DNA of 64,000 bases from Streptomyces sp. AC558_RSS880 (GCF_019049255.1 NZ_JAGMUJ010000059.1:83446-147445); one strand, 5' to 3'; positions 36,062 to 45,165 are shown, numbered from the stretch's first letter. Made by a program: numbers and translations. Notes: generated by a model not told the origin, from the sequence alone.

Positions 36062-38316
36062 CCGGCAAGAACGTGACACTGCGCCTGCTCGACAAGGCGG
36101 ACCGGGAGATCCTCAAGCTCCCCCGCCCGGTCAAGGGCGCGATCTACGACTTCCAGCACAAGTTCAAGACCAACCCCGACTCCGCGGGCCTGCGGCTCAA
36201 GCAGTTGCAGGGGCACGACAAGCTGCACTCGGCGCGCGTCAACGACGAGTACCGCGCACTGCTGCTGCGGCTGGCCGACGACGACTGGCTGATCGTCTCG
36301 GTCAAGCACCGCAAGGACGTGTACGCGCACCTGGACCGGCTCACCTACTCGGTCAACCGCGTCACCGGCGGCATCGAGTACGTGGACCTGCAGGTCGTAC
36401 AGGAGGAGGTGCTCAGCCCCGCGGCCCCCCGGACCTCCCCGTCCGCCGAGCCCGCCCGTCCCGCCGAACCGGCCGCTCCGGAGCCGCTGTTCGCGAAGTG
36501 GTCGGAGCGGCAGCTCACCGACCTGGGCGTGGCCCCGTCCCTGGTGCCGGTCGTCGCCGCGCTGACCACCGAGGACCAGCTCCTCGGCCTCGTCGAGTAC
36601 GCGCCGCAGCTCACCGGCGAGGTGCTGCTGGCGCTGTACGACGGCAAGGCGTACGACGACGTCCTGGAGCAGGTCACCGCCCCCGTCGCGGCGCCCGACC
36701 CCGTCGACCCCGAGGACTTCCGGGCCGCCGCCGAACGTCCCGCCACCATCGTCACGACGACCGACGACGCGCTGCGCGAGGCGCTGGAGGGCGAGGACTT
36801 CGGGCGCTGGAAGGTGTTCCTGCACCCCACCCAGGCCAAGCTGGTCACGCGGGACTACAGCGGTCCGGCGCGCGTGGGCGGCGGGCCCGGCACCGGCAAG
36901 ACGATCGTGGCGCTGCACCGGGTCAAGCACCTGGTGGAGCGGCTCCCGGCCGGCCGGACCAAGCCGGTCCTGCTGACCACGTACAACAAGAACCTCGCGG
37001 CGGACCTGCGTTCGCGCCTGCTCGCCCTGGGCGGCGAGACGCTGCTGTCGCGCGTCGAGATCAGCCACGTCGACCAGCTCGCGCTGCGCACCGTCCGGGA
37101 GGCGGAGCCGGGCAACCGCAAGCGGATCGTCGACGAGGCGCAGGCGGTCCGCGAATGGCGCTCGCTCCTCGACGAACTCGGCGAGGACGGCTGGGACGCG
37201 GAGTTCCTGCACGACGAGTGGACGCAGGTGATCCTCGGCCAGGCGGTCACCTCCCGCACGGACTACTTCCGTGCCCGCCGCGCCGGACGCGGACGCACGG
37301 TCAGCCGTGCCGAGCGCGCCGAGATCTGGCAGCTCGCCGAGCGGTTCACCCAGCGCCTGGACCGGCTCGGGGTGCAGACCTGGGACCAGATCGCGGAGCG
37401 GGCGGCGCAGCTGGAGGCGGGACGCGCCCGGCGCATCCAGGACATCGAACGGCGGCGGGAGGAGGCGGGCGGCCTCGACAACGTCCACGTGGCCGACGGA
37501 TCGGGGGGCTGGCTGCGCTACCGGTACCGGCACATCGTGGTCGACGAGGCCCAGGACCTGCGGCCCGCGCACTGGAAGATGCTGCGCGCGATGACCGCCC
37601 CGGACCGCAACGACCTCTTCCTGGTCGGCGACACCCACCAGCGCATCTACAAGAACCAGGTGACCCTCGGCAGCCTCGGCGTCAACATCCGCGGCCGGTC
37701 GTCGAAGCTGTCGCTGAGCTACCGCACCACCCGGCAGATCCTGCGCTCGGCGCTGAACGTGCTCGGCGAGGAGAAGTACGACGACCTCGACGGCAGCGCC
37801 GAGACGCTGGCCGGGTACCGGTCCGTGCTCAGCGGCGCCGTCCCGGACCTGCACCGGCTGGCCGACTGGGCGGACGAGCGTGAGGCGATCGCCGCGCTGA
37901 TCGAGTCCTGGGGGGAGGTGCCGCACGAGCAGATCGCCATCGCCGTGCCGACCAACGACATGGCGCGCGAGGTCGCGTACACGCTGCGGGAGCACGGCAT
38001 CATGGCGCTGGAGATCGGTCCGGACGGGCCCCTCGGCGACAGCGGCGTCCACATCGGCACGATGTTCCGGTTCAAGGGACTGGAGTACCAGCGCATGATC
38101 ATCGCCGGGGTGACCGACGGGCTCGTGCCACGCGCGGACGTCCAGCGGCGGCGCACCGAGGACCCGGCGCGCCACCGGACGGAGATGCAGCGGGCCCGGT
38201 CCCTGCTCTTCGTGGCGGCCACGCGCGCCCGGGACAGCCTGGACGTCTTCTGGCACGGGGAGCCGAGCCCGTTCCTCAAGGAACTGATAGAGGTCCGGCC
38301 GCCGGTCGCGGCGTGA
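36058..38316 (+). CDS. UvrD-like helicase with N-terminal RelE/ParE-like domain
   Basis: A 752-aa protein whose GTG overlaps the stop of the giant helicase by 4 bp, so both are translationally coupled. Residues 1-115 resemble the RelE/ParE toxin fold: LDKADREILKLPRPVKG, then YDFQHKFKTNPDSAGLRLKQL, VNDEYRALLLRLADDDWLIV and SVKHRKDVYAHLDRLTYSVN. The rest is a superfamily 1 helicase: GGGPGTGKT (about 277-285), VVDEAQDLRP (495), FLVGDTHQRIYKN, LSYRTTRQIL, FRFKGLEYQRMI and FVAATRARDSL. The fusion hints that the RelE-like part docks on RNA, DNA or the helicase rather than acting as a free toxin. A role with the upstream helicase-nuclease is likely from coupling. Confidence 0.88.
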   Translation: MTGKNVTLRLLDKADREILKLPRPVKGAIYDFQHKFKTNPDSAGLRLKQLQGHDKLHSARVNDEYRALLLRLADDDWLIVSVKHRKDVYAHLDRLTYSVNRVTGGIEYVDLQVVQEEVLSPAAPRTSPSAEPARPAEPAAPEPLFAKWSERQLTDLGVAPSLVPVVAALTTEDQLLGLVEYAPQLTGEVLLALYDGKAYDDVLEQVTAPVAAPDPVDPEDFRAAAERPATIVTTTDDALREALEGEDFGRWKVFLHPTQAKLVTRDYSGPARVGGGPGTGKTIVALHRVKHLVERLPAGRTKPVLLTTYNKNLAADLRSRLLALGGETLLSRVEISHVDQLALRTVREAEPGNRKRIVDEAQAVREWRSLLDELGEDGWDAEFLHDEWTQVILGQAVTSRTDYFRARRAGRGRTVSRAERAEIWQLAERFTQRLDRLGVQTWDQIAERAAQLEAGRARRIQDIERRREEAGGLDNVHVADGSGGWLRYRYRHIVVDEAQDLRPAHWKMLRAMTAPDRNDLFLVGDTHQRIYKNQVTLGSLGVNIRGRSSKLSLSYRTTRQILRSALNVLGEEKYDDLDGSAETLAGYRSVLSGAVPDLHRLADWADEREAIAALIESWGEVPHEQIAIAVPTNDMAREVAYTLREHGIMALEIGPDGPLGDSGVHIGTMFRFKGLEYQRMIIAGVTDGLVPRADVQRRRTEDPARHRTEMQRARSLLFVAATRARDSLDVFWHGEPSPFLKELIEVRPPVAA

Positions 38317-38349
38317 CCCGCTCCGGGATCGTGCCGCGGTCGGCCTCGG

Positions 38350-39294
38350 CTAACGCGGCATGACCGGCGCTTGCGGCACGAGGAACGGCCGCCGGGGATC
38401 CTCCGGCGGCATCCTGCGGGTCGCGAGCGCCGGATCGGGGGCCGGCAGGTACGGGGCGAGGGCCTCGTACACGTCCGCCGCACCGCCGGGACGGTCCTCG
38501 GGACGCTTGGCGAGCAGGGCGTGCACCAGGTCCTGGAGGGCGGCCGGGGCGTCGACGCCGCCGTCGGCGAGGCGGGGCGGGGGCGCGGTGAGGTGCTGGG
38601 TCACCATCTCGGCGGGGCCCCGGCCACGGAAGGGAGGGTGGCCGGTGAGCATGTGGTGCAGCAGGCATCCCACCGCGTACAGGTCGCTGCGACCGTCCAA
38701 CGGCCTCTCGCCGGCCAGCAGTTCGGGCGAGGCGTAGGCGACGTTGCCGAGCGTCTCGCCGGTCATGGTGAGCTGTGGGTCGGTGTCCGAGAGGACCTTC
38801 ACGAGACCGAAGTCGAGGATCTTCACCAGGCCGCTGGTGCGGACCATGACGTTCTGGGGCTTGAGGTCGCGGTGGACGAGGCCGGCGGCGTGCGCGGCGG
38901 AGAGGCCCGAGCACAGTTGCGCGGCCACGGAGACCGCGGCGGGCACCGGCAGGCGCCCGTCGTCGGCGCCGTCGACGACGTTGTCGAGGGTCGTTCCGTC
39001 GACGAGCTGCATCACCAGGCAGCAGACGTCCTCGGTCACGGCCGCGTCGTACACGGTGGTGAGGTTGGCGTGGTCCAGACGGGCGGCGGTCTTGGCCTCC
39101 CTCTCGAAGCGCGCGAGGGCGGTGCGGCGCCAGTCCGGCAGGGCGAGGAGATCTGCGGCGACGGTCTTGACCGCGACGGGACGCTCCAGATACACGTCCG
39201 TCCCCTGCCAGACGTGCCCCATCGCCCCTTTGCCCAGAATCCGGTCCAGCCGGTACCTGCCGCGCAGTACCTTGCCCGCAGCGAACTGCTCCAC
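38350..39294 (-). CDS. Serine/threonine protein kinase
   Basis: A 314-aa soluble Hanks-type kinase. The GTG at 39294 is preferred because GAGGGAA lies about 6 bases upstream; the GTG at 39300 is nearly on top of that site. Visible motifs: glycine loop LGKGAMGHVW, Lys43 in VAVK, HRD at 141-143 with HRDLKPQN, DFG at 161-163, and SPELL/DLYAVG. A short tail after the kinase domain has no membrane segment and no sensor domain. It converges on the UvrD-like gene with 33 bp between stops. Together with the kinase fragment at 1-705 it brackets the two DISARM-like modules, so phosphorylation control of that system is possible but unproven. Confidence 0.92.
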   Translation of the reverse strand: MEQFAAGKVLRGRYRLDRILGKGAMGHVWQGTDVYLERPVAVKTVAADLLALPDWRRTALARFEREAKTAARLDHANLTTVYDAAVTEDVCCLVMQLVDGTTLDNVVDGADDGRLPVPAAVSVAAQLCSGLSAAHAAGLVHRDLKPQNVMVRTSGLVKILDFGLVKVLSDTDPQLTMTGETLGNVAYASPELLAGERPLDGRSDLYAVGCLLHHMLTGHPPFRGRGPAEMVTQHLTAPPPRLADGGVDAPAALQDLVHALLAKRPEDRPGGAADVYEALAPYLPAPDPALATRRMPPEDPRRPFLVPQAPVMPR

Positions 39295-39754
39295 GTGCAC
39301 TTCCCTCAGTGAGTCCCAGCGGTGTGTCGGCGCGCGGACCGCCCGGCCGGAGGCCCGGAGCCGTCAGCCCGCGCGGAAGAAGTCAACCAGCCCCGTGCGC
39401 AGACCGGAAAACCCCAGGGACCACGGAATCCCGTACGGACCCACGAACATGACGCCATGCAGCCCGAGCCGAGGCGGCAGACCGCGTCCGCTCGCCGTCC
39501 GTGAACCGAGCACACACGAGCAAACAGGTGCGGTTTGACAATGCTTTCATCTTCATGAGAGGGTGAAAGCGCTTCAGCTCGTGAAGGGCGGCGCGGCGAA
39601 GGGCGTCGTGGCGCGAAGGGGTGGACGGGCGGTGGCGAGGGGGACGCGGCTTCAGCCGCCCGCAGCCTTGCCGGGATGCCGGCGACGGACTCCTTCTCCT
39701 GCCCGTGGCAGTGCGGGACGCCCCGCGGTGGGGCGCTCGCGGAAGGGGTGTGTG
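39295..39754. other. Intergenic region upstream of ecsC-like gene
   Basis: About 460 bp between two divergent genes. A TTGACA hexamer at 39535-39540 could be a -35 element for the EcsC gene, but no good -10 follows. Nothing else was recognised. Confidence 0.4.
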
Positions 39755-40486
39755 ATGGCCGACGAGAAGACTCCTGACGAGGGAGCGGTCGAGAAGGCCG
39801 GGCGGTGGGTCGCCGATCTCGCGGAGAAGGTCATGGTGAACGGCGTGGGGCCGATCACGGGGTCGGTGGCCTGGGCCGAGGACCGTCTTTCGCGTCGGCA
39901 GGGCGCCGACTACCGGGCACCTGATGACGATGAGCGCCGTTCTCCCGAGGACATGAAGGACGACATCGACGCGGTCATCGCCCGCCTCATCAAGGAGTCC
40001 GTGGCCGCGGCCGGGACCCAGGGGTTCGTCACCGGGCTCGGGGGCCTGCTCACCGCAGGCGTGACGATCCCTGCGAACGTAGCCGCGTCCATCACGGTCA
40101 ATATGCGGATGGCCGGCGCCATCGCGCACCTTCGGGGATGGGACATCCGTGATCCGCACGTGCGGACCGTCGCGATGATGCTCGCGATCGGGATGAGCGC
40201 ACAGAGCGTTCTGGCGTCCTTCGGCGTGAAGGTCGGCCAGAAGTTCGGTGAGCAGATGATCAAAAAGATCCCGATCACGGTGATCCGGGCGATCAACAAG
40301 AAGGCCGGAACCCACCTCGTCGCGAAGTATGGAACCAAGCGCGCCGCGATCACGCTCGCCAAGGGCGTCCCGATCCTGGGAGGCATTGTCGGAGGCGCTG
40401 TGGACGCGGGATCGACTGCGGTCATCGGACGGGCCACGGACAAGGCCCTGCGCGGCGACATCCTGCAGGCCGAGGAACCGGAGTGA
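39755..40486 (+). CDS. EcsC-family protein
   Basis: A 243-aa protein from the ATG at 39755, behind GGAAGGGG. Family features: an acidic/basic N-terminus, DAVIARLIKESVAAAGTQGF, a glycine-rich hydrophobic stretch (VTGLGGLLTAGVTIPANVAA), YGTKRAAI-like segments and a C-terminal GVPILGGIVGGAVDAGS. EcsC proteins in Bacillus are linked to an ABC transporter and protein secretion; in Streptomyces their role is unknown. No transporter genes are adjacent. The gene is followed by a clear hairpin. Confidence 0.85.
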   Translation: MADEKTPDEGAVEKAGRWVADLAEKVMVNGVGPITGSVAWAEDRLSRRQGADYRAPDDDERRSPEDMKDDIDAVIARLIKESVAAAGTQGFVTGLGGLLTAGVTIPANVAASITVNMRMAGAIAHLRGWDIRDPHVRTVAMMLAIGMSAQSVLASFGVKVGQKFGEQMIKKIPITVIRAINKKAGTHLVAKYGTKRAAITLAKGVPILGGIVGGAVDAGSTAVIGRATDKALRGDILQAEEPE

Positions 40487-40543
40487 CGAAGAAGCGGACC
40501 GAGCGGACGAGGCGTGCCGCCGCACGGGTTCCGGAATCTCCTG

Positions 40544-40577
40544 CACCGTCAGCGTGATCCTCGTCGCGCTGACGGTG
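40544..40577. terminator. Hairpin terminator after the EcsC-type gene
   Basis: Perfect 11-bp inverted repeat (CACCGTCAGCG and complement) with a 12-base loop, 58 bp after the stop codon. Confidence 0.65.
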
Positions 40578-40820
40578 GGCAAGGAGACGAAGAACGCCCC
40601 GCGCGGCGAAGGCAAGTGCCCGCCGCGGTCGGACGGTACGAGGCCCACCAGCAGCGGGACAACCCGATGCGAACCATCACCCTCGCCAACGAGATCCTCG
40701 CCCTGTACGGCCGGCCGCCGATCACCGGCATCACGGTGCTGTAGGGAGCGGCCTGTACCGGAAGCCGAAACCCGTCCCCGGACTTCTGACGAGCACGGGG
40801 CGGCGGGGACAAACCGGGAC

Positions 40821-41444
40821 CTACAGGATCTCGATGGCGCCCGGCGGGACCGGGCCCTCGCCCGCGTAGGAGTCGCCGCGTGGTGCGGACGGGGCGTCGT
40901 CCTCCGCGACGGTCAGCGTGGGCCAAGGGGCGGCCAGGGTCACGTCGTCCAGGGTGAGACCGAGGTGGTCGAGGAGGAGGGCGACCACGGGAGCGATTCC
41001 GGAGCCCTCGTGCTCGGCCAGGGCTTCCTGGACCCTGTCCCACCAAGGGCCGGAGTGTTCGGGCCGGGGTTGCTCCGGGCCGGGTTCGAAGTTCTCCAGG
41101 CACTGGCCATCGCGCCAGTGCTGGAAGACGGCAAGGCCCTCGGTGGACAGGACGCTGTAGGTCTCGGTGCCGCGGGACAGCGCGGCGAGGAGTTCAGGCC
41201 ACGAGCCGATGACGCCGTCATCCTCGACACAGAACGTCCAGTCGCCGAGCCTTCCGGCCCGTAGGAGCGACACCGTTCCGGCGGCGGACTGACCTGTGGG
41301 CAGGTCGGACGCGGCGTCCGCATCGAGCAGGCGGGAACGGTCCAGGTCGGCGCCGTAGCGGGTGAACACCTCGGCGGGGTACAAGCCCCGGGTGAAGGTG
41401 ACGCACATCTGGTCGCCCGCCCAGTCGAGCGCGTCCATTGCCAT
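40821..41444 (-). CDS. DUF6461-like hypothetical protein
   Basis: A 207-aa protein from the ATG at 41444 (a second ATG two codons later is possible). It has WTFCVEDDGVIGSWPELLAAL, SRGTETYSV and LAVFQHWRDGQCLENFEPG, a pattern I associate with the Streptomyces family DUF6461. The C-terminal part includes a helical segment ending LLLDHLGLTLDDV. Soluble, no signal or catalytic motif. Function unknown. It stands alone on the minus strand between the EcsC-type gene and the 508-aa unknown. Confidence 0.7.
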   Translation of the reverse strand: MAMDALDWAGDQMCVTFTRGLYPAEVFTRYGADLDRSRLLDADAASDLPTGQSAAGTVSLLRAGRLGDWTFCVEDDGVIGSWPELLAALSRGTETYSVLSTEGLAVFQHWRDGQCLENFEPGPEQPRPEHSGPWWDRVQEALAEHEGSGIAPVVALLLDHLGLTLDDVTLAAPWPTLTVAEDDAPSAPRGDSYAGEGPVPPGAIEIL

Positions 41445-41725
41445 GTTCTGCCCCGTCCCCTCTACCGGCTCCGCCTGCCAGATCGTGTCTGTCGGCCCCC
41501 GGTCTGTCAAACGAGCGGCTCTGTCCCGTGATCGGCGGTGGCGGAGGGTGACGTTCAGTGCAGGAGGATGTGATGTTGAAGGAGGTCGAAGCCCGCGCGG
41601 CCGTGCATCTGCCTCATGATCCGTAACGGCCGCGAGCTTCCCGGGCGTCGCTCGGAGCAGCGGGCGAGGAGGCTGCTTCGGCAGCCCCTGCTTCCCGGCG
41701 GGTCGACCGCCCGCCGTGCCCGTCC

Positions 41726-43252
41726 TCAGTCGGCCTCCCGCACGCGTGCGGCGGTCCGCTCGGCGAGCTCGCGGACGCCCTTGGCGGCGTTGCCCGAGAG
41801 TTCGCCGAGTACGGCGTCGGCGGCGGTGAGGAGGACACGGGCCTCCTCGGAGCGGCCCGCGTCGGCCAGGGCGAGGGTCAGCCGGTAGTGCTCCTCGGCG
41901 ATGAAACGGCCGAGGTTGACCCGCTGCCAGTGGCGCAGTGAGTCGTCGCCCGGGGTGGCCAGGGCGTCGCGCACGGCGGCCAGGCTGTCCGCCGCCTGCG
42001 GCAGCCGGCCCGCCTCCCGCTCCAGGCGGGCGAGGGTGTGCCGGGCCGAGGCCCGGTCCCACGCCGTCTCCTGAAGGGTGGCGTGCAGGCGCTGGGCGCG
42101 GAGAGCCTGGGGAAGGTCGCCGAGTTCCTCGAAGTCCTGGGCGAGCCCGCTCAGCGGAGCCGTGGCCAGGGTGTGGGGGGCCTCGGGGCGGCGGAGTCTG
42201 CTCTGGTCCATGACGATGTCGTCGAGTTCGCGGATCAGCGTCACCCGCGCGAGGTCCGTCATCCCCTGGTCCCGCGCCAGGTCGGTCCAGGTGGAGACCG
42301 GCTCGTCCGACGGGTCCGTCCCGAACATCGACTCGTCGAGCTCCCGCGCCCACTGGCGCAACTCGTCCGCGCCCGCACCCGGTTCCGGCACACCGCCCAG
42401 GCCGCACGCCGTGTCGAAGTCCGTCTCCCGGACGTCGAGCAGCAGCGGCAGATCCCCGGTGTCCCCGTGCAGCCCGACCAGTACGGCCGCGAGCCGCAGT
42501 TCGTCCGTCATCGACGACCGTGTCTCGTGCCGCAGCAGATGCCGCAGCAGCTCCAGATCGCCCTCGGCGCGGTCGAACTGCGCGGCCCGCAGGGTGATCC
42601 GGCGCCGGACCGGGTCCTCGGCGACCTCACGCCATGCCGTGGGGTCGCCCTCCCGCAGGCGGGCGAGATCGGCGCGGCCCGCCGCGAGCACGGGCTCCCA
42701 CAACGGAGGCCCGGCCGGGCCCAACCGGTCGTACGCGCACCCCTCCTCCGCGTCGAGCAGCACGAAGTCCGGCTCGGTGCGCAGCAGCGCGGCACGCAGT
42801 CTGCCCACCAGCTCGACCGGGGAGCGTTCCGGAAAGCCCAGCGCCGCACGGAGCCCGGCCCGCTCCTCGTCGATTCCGTAGTACTCACGGATCTCGTCCT
42901 CGGTCTCCGCGACGCACGCCAGGATCTTCTCCTCGCCGTCGTCCGGCGACAGACGTGTGTAGCCGCGCCAGCCGGGCAGGCCGATCACGAGCTCCAGGGC
43001 CTCGTCGACACTGGAGCCGATGATCCCCGCGACGCCCTCCGAGCCGGCGTAGAGCACCGAGCCGTCCGCGCACACGAAGTACGTGCCGCCGGTGTCGTCC
43101 CCGGCCACCGTCTCCAGCGACCCGCCCGAGGCCAGGCGGACCTCCTCGACAGGGCCGTGGGCGGCGCGGTCCAGGTCGAAGTCGAAGGGGAAGGCGGCCA
43201 GTTCGGCCAGACGGCGGTCCTGCCGCAGCAGCCGTAGCGCGTGATCGGTCAT
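41726..43252 (-). CDS. Hypothetical protein with N-terminal SMI1/SUKH-like segment
   Basis: A 508-aa protein from the ATG at 43252; no strong ribosome binding site is visible. The first 110 residues (TYFVCADGSVLYAGSEG, then VIGLPGWRGY) resemble SMI1/KNR4-type domains by eye, but weakly. The middle has helical, acidic sequence, and the last 200 residues look like TPR-type helices (GDLPQALRAQRLHATLQE, LALADAGRSEEARVLL). The last 69 bp of the gene are copied at 16225-16293. Its DNA up to the start borders the truncated methyltransferase copy. SMI1-like proteins are common immunity proteins in toxin systems; no toxin is adjacent, so this is only a lead. Confidence 0.7.
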   Translation of the reverse strand: MTDHALRLLRQDRRLAELAAFPFDFDLDRAAHGPVEEVRLASGGSLETVAGDDTGGTYFVCADGSVLYAGSEGVAGIIGSSVDEALELVIGLPGWRGYTRLSPDDGEEKILACVAETEDEIREYYGIDEERAGLRAALGFPERSPVELVGRLRAALLRTEPDFVLLDAEEGCAYDRLGPAGPPLWEPVLAAGRADLARLREGDPTAWREVAEDPVRRRITLRAAQFDRAEGDLELLRHLLRHETRSSMTDELRLAAVLVGLHGDTGDLPLLLDVRETDFDTACGLGGVPEPGAGADELRQWARELDESMFGTDPSDEPVSTWTDLARDQGMTDLARVTLIRELDDIVMDQSRLRRPEAPHTLATAPLSGLAQDFEELGDLPQALRAQRLHATLQETAWDRASARHTLARLEREAGRLPQAADSLAAVRDALATPGDDSLRHWQRVNLGRFIAEEHYRLTLALADAGRSEEARVLLTAADAVLGELSGNAAKGVRELAERTAARVREAD

Positions 43253-43342
43253 GTCACGGAAAGTAACACCGTCCACTGACCACGGACTCGCGGCCCCGCA
43301 GGAGGCCACGCGGACAGGGGTACGGTCATCGTCGGCGATTCG

Positions 43343-43783
43343 GGCGTCCGCACCCACCCGGAGACCCTGGAACTGATCGACTTCGACCGCCCCGTCGCCG
43401 TCGTCCTCAGCGCCGTCCTCCACCACGTCAACGACGAGGAGGACCCGGCCGGGATCGTCCGCCACTGGCGCGACCACGTGCCCTCCGGGAGTCACTTCTT
43501 CGTCAGCCACTTCCGTTCCGGCGACAACCCGGAGACCACGGAGGCCGAACGGGTCCTCCAGCAGACCTTCGGCCGCGGCCGGTGGCGCACCGACGAGGAG
43601 ATCGCCTCCCTGCTGGACGGCCTGGAGATCCTCGACCCCGGGATCGTCCCCGCGCCCCTGTGGCGCCCCGACACGACCACCGGCCCGTGGAACGCCGCCG
43701 GCGCGGAACGGGAGCTCGGCGTCTGGGAACGCCTCATCGCCGCCGGGCTGGCCCGGAAGACGTAGTGCCCCGGTCGGTGACGG
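43343..43783 (+). pseudogene. Truncated copy of the PF04672 methyltransferase gene, copy 2
   Basis: Codes for the last 140 residues of the methyltransferase at 16933-17754, with about 95% DNA identity and the same offset throughout, ending at TAG 43763-43765 in place of TGA. The N-terminal SAM-binding half is missing; the copy begins directly after unrelated sequence at 43342. It cannot be an active methyltransferase. Confidence 0.9.
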
Positions 43784-43880
43784 GAGGGCGCGACGAACAG
43801 CTCCTCGCGCCTTCAGTCCTTGAGGAACGCGAGGCGCCGACCGGCAGGAAGACGCCGTCCGCGCCACCGCTCCCGGCCTT

Positions 43881-44115
43881 TCAGCGGCTTCGCCGAAGCC
43901 CGTCCCGACGAACCGAAGTCAGCAATGCCGTCTCCAAACCGTCGCGGCTGGTCAGGGTGTCGGGGTGGTCGGGGCCCAGGACCCGGGTACGGGCGACGAG
44001 ATTCTGCCGGTGATGGTCGGCCGCCTCCGCATACCGGCCCATCCCGTACAGCGCGTCGGCGAGGTTGTGGCGGCTGCCCAGGGCGTGGGGATGACAGCGA
44101 TGTGTCCGAGGTCCG
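43881..44115 (-). pseudogene. 3' remnant of a TPR protein gene, copy 2
   Basis: On the minus strand the sequence reads HPHALGSRHNLADALYGMG, RYAEAADHHRQNL, VLGPDHPDTLTSRDG and ends DGLRRSR at a stop at 43881-43883. This is the kinesin light chain-type TPR repeat found at the end of NB-ARC/TPR proteins. The last part matches the remnant at 22796-22915. No start or NTPase part is left. Confidence 0.75.
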
Positions 44116-44346
44116 GGCCGGCCGCCGACGATACGCGCGTGATCGGCAGGGCCGTCCCGGCAGCCGGCCCCGAAGGGGCGGTTCGCACCTTGCCGCCCTT
44201 TCCGAGTGAGGGTGGGGCACGGTCGTCGGTCGGCGTGGCGCCCGGCTGTGGCTTCCCGGCCGACGGGACGAAGGGGTTACGCAGGGTGACGTTCTGGCAC
44301 GTGCAGGTGTGCGGGAACGTGGCGGTGGGCAGTATCCCGTTCCACT
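44116..44346. other. Intergenic region without a recognisable gene
   Basis: About 230 bp before the methyltransferase gene. No promoter or domain was recognised. Confidence 0.45.
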
Positions 44347-44355
44347 GTGGCGGGG

Positions 44356-45165
44356 ATGCGTGGGTCCTCTGGGGGCTACTTGAACCTCATCGAGCATGAG
44401 TACGCGGATCTGGGGGCACTGCGGACCCGGCGCGCCGTGCACAGGGCGTACAGCTCACCATTGGACACGGTGGAGGAAGTGACGCTGGCCCTGGCACGTC
44501 GGTGGGCCGGAGCGCGGGGCACAGTGGTGGACGTGGGCTGCGGCACCGGGCACCTGCTACGGCGGTGGGCCCGGGACGGGCACGCCGGGCTGCTGGTCGG
44601 CGTGGACCGGTCCACGGCCGCGGTGAGCGAGACGCGTGCGGGCGGCGTCACGGTGGTGCGGGGGGACGCTTGCTCACTCCCGCTGCGCGACGGATCGGCG
44701 GACTGCCTGATGGAGCGGCACATGCTCTATCACGTGGCCGACCTGGGGCAGGCGCTGGCGGAGTCGCGGCGGGTCCTGCGTCCTGGCGGGGCCTTCATCG
44801 CCGTGGTCAACATGATGGACACGACACCCGGGCTGGCGCGACTGCTGCGCAGTCGCATCAACGGCGAAGGCATGCCGGTACCGCCCTTTCCACGTGTGGA
44901 TTCCGAGACTCTGCGCCCGCTGTTGAAGGATGCCTTCGGTGAGGTCGAGGAGACCGAATACCGCGGGGAGTTGGTATTCCACGAGCCCGAGCCGCTGGCC
45001 GCGCTCGCCGCCTCGCTGCTCGTGTTCTACGGGCTGGAACGGGGCACGGTCCGGCACGGCCGGATGGTGGAGGCCCTGAGGGAGGAAGCGGCGCGGGTCT
45101 TCGCCAAAGGCCCCGGACCGTGGCGGGACCCGAAGGGCTGGACCGTGTTCGTGGCGAGGAGATGA
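44356..45165 (+). CDS. Class I SAM-dependent methyltransferase
   Basis: A 269-aa protein from the ATG at 44356; the GTG at 44347 is an alternative and neither has a good ribosome binding site. Motif I is VVDVGCGTGHLLRRW near residue 60, followed by GVDRSTAAVSETRA, DACSLPLRDGSADC (post-II region) and a motif III segment LRPGGAFIAVVN. This is the Methyltransf_11/25 type of small-molecule methyltransferase. The gene is 191 bp upstream of the NB-ARC/TPR gene in the same orientation. Substrate unknown. Confidence 0.85.
   Translation: MRGSSGGYLNLIEHEYADLGALRTRRAVHRAYSSPLDTVEEVTLALARRWAGARGTVVDVGCGTGHLLRRWARDGHAGLLVGVDRSTAAVSETRAGGVTVVRGDACSLPLRDGSADCLMERHMLYHVADLGQALAESRRVLRPGGAFIAVVNMMDTTPGLARLLRSRINGEGMPVPPFPRVDSETLRPLLKDAFGEVEETEYRGELVFHEPEPLAALAASLLVFYGLERGTVRHGRMVEALREEAARVFAKGPGPWRDPKGWTVFVARR

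Noticed and set aside
40669..40746. A 25-codon frame (MRTITLANEILALYG...) after the EcsC-type gene
   Set aside because: Too short to support, no clear ribosome binding site, and no function recognised; it may be a relic of a lost gene.
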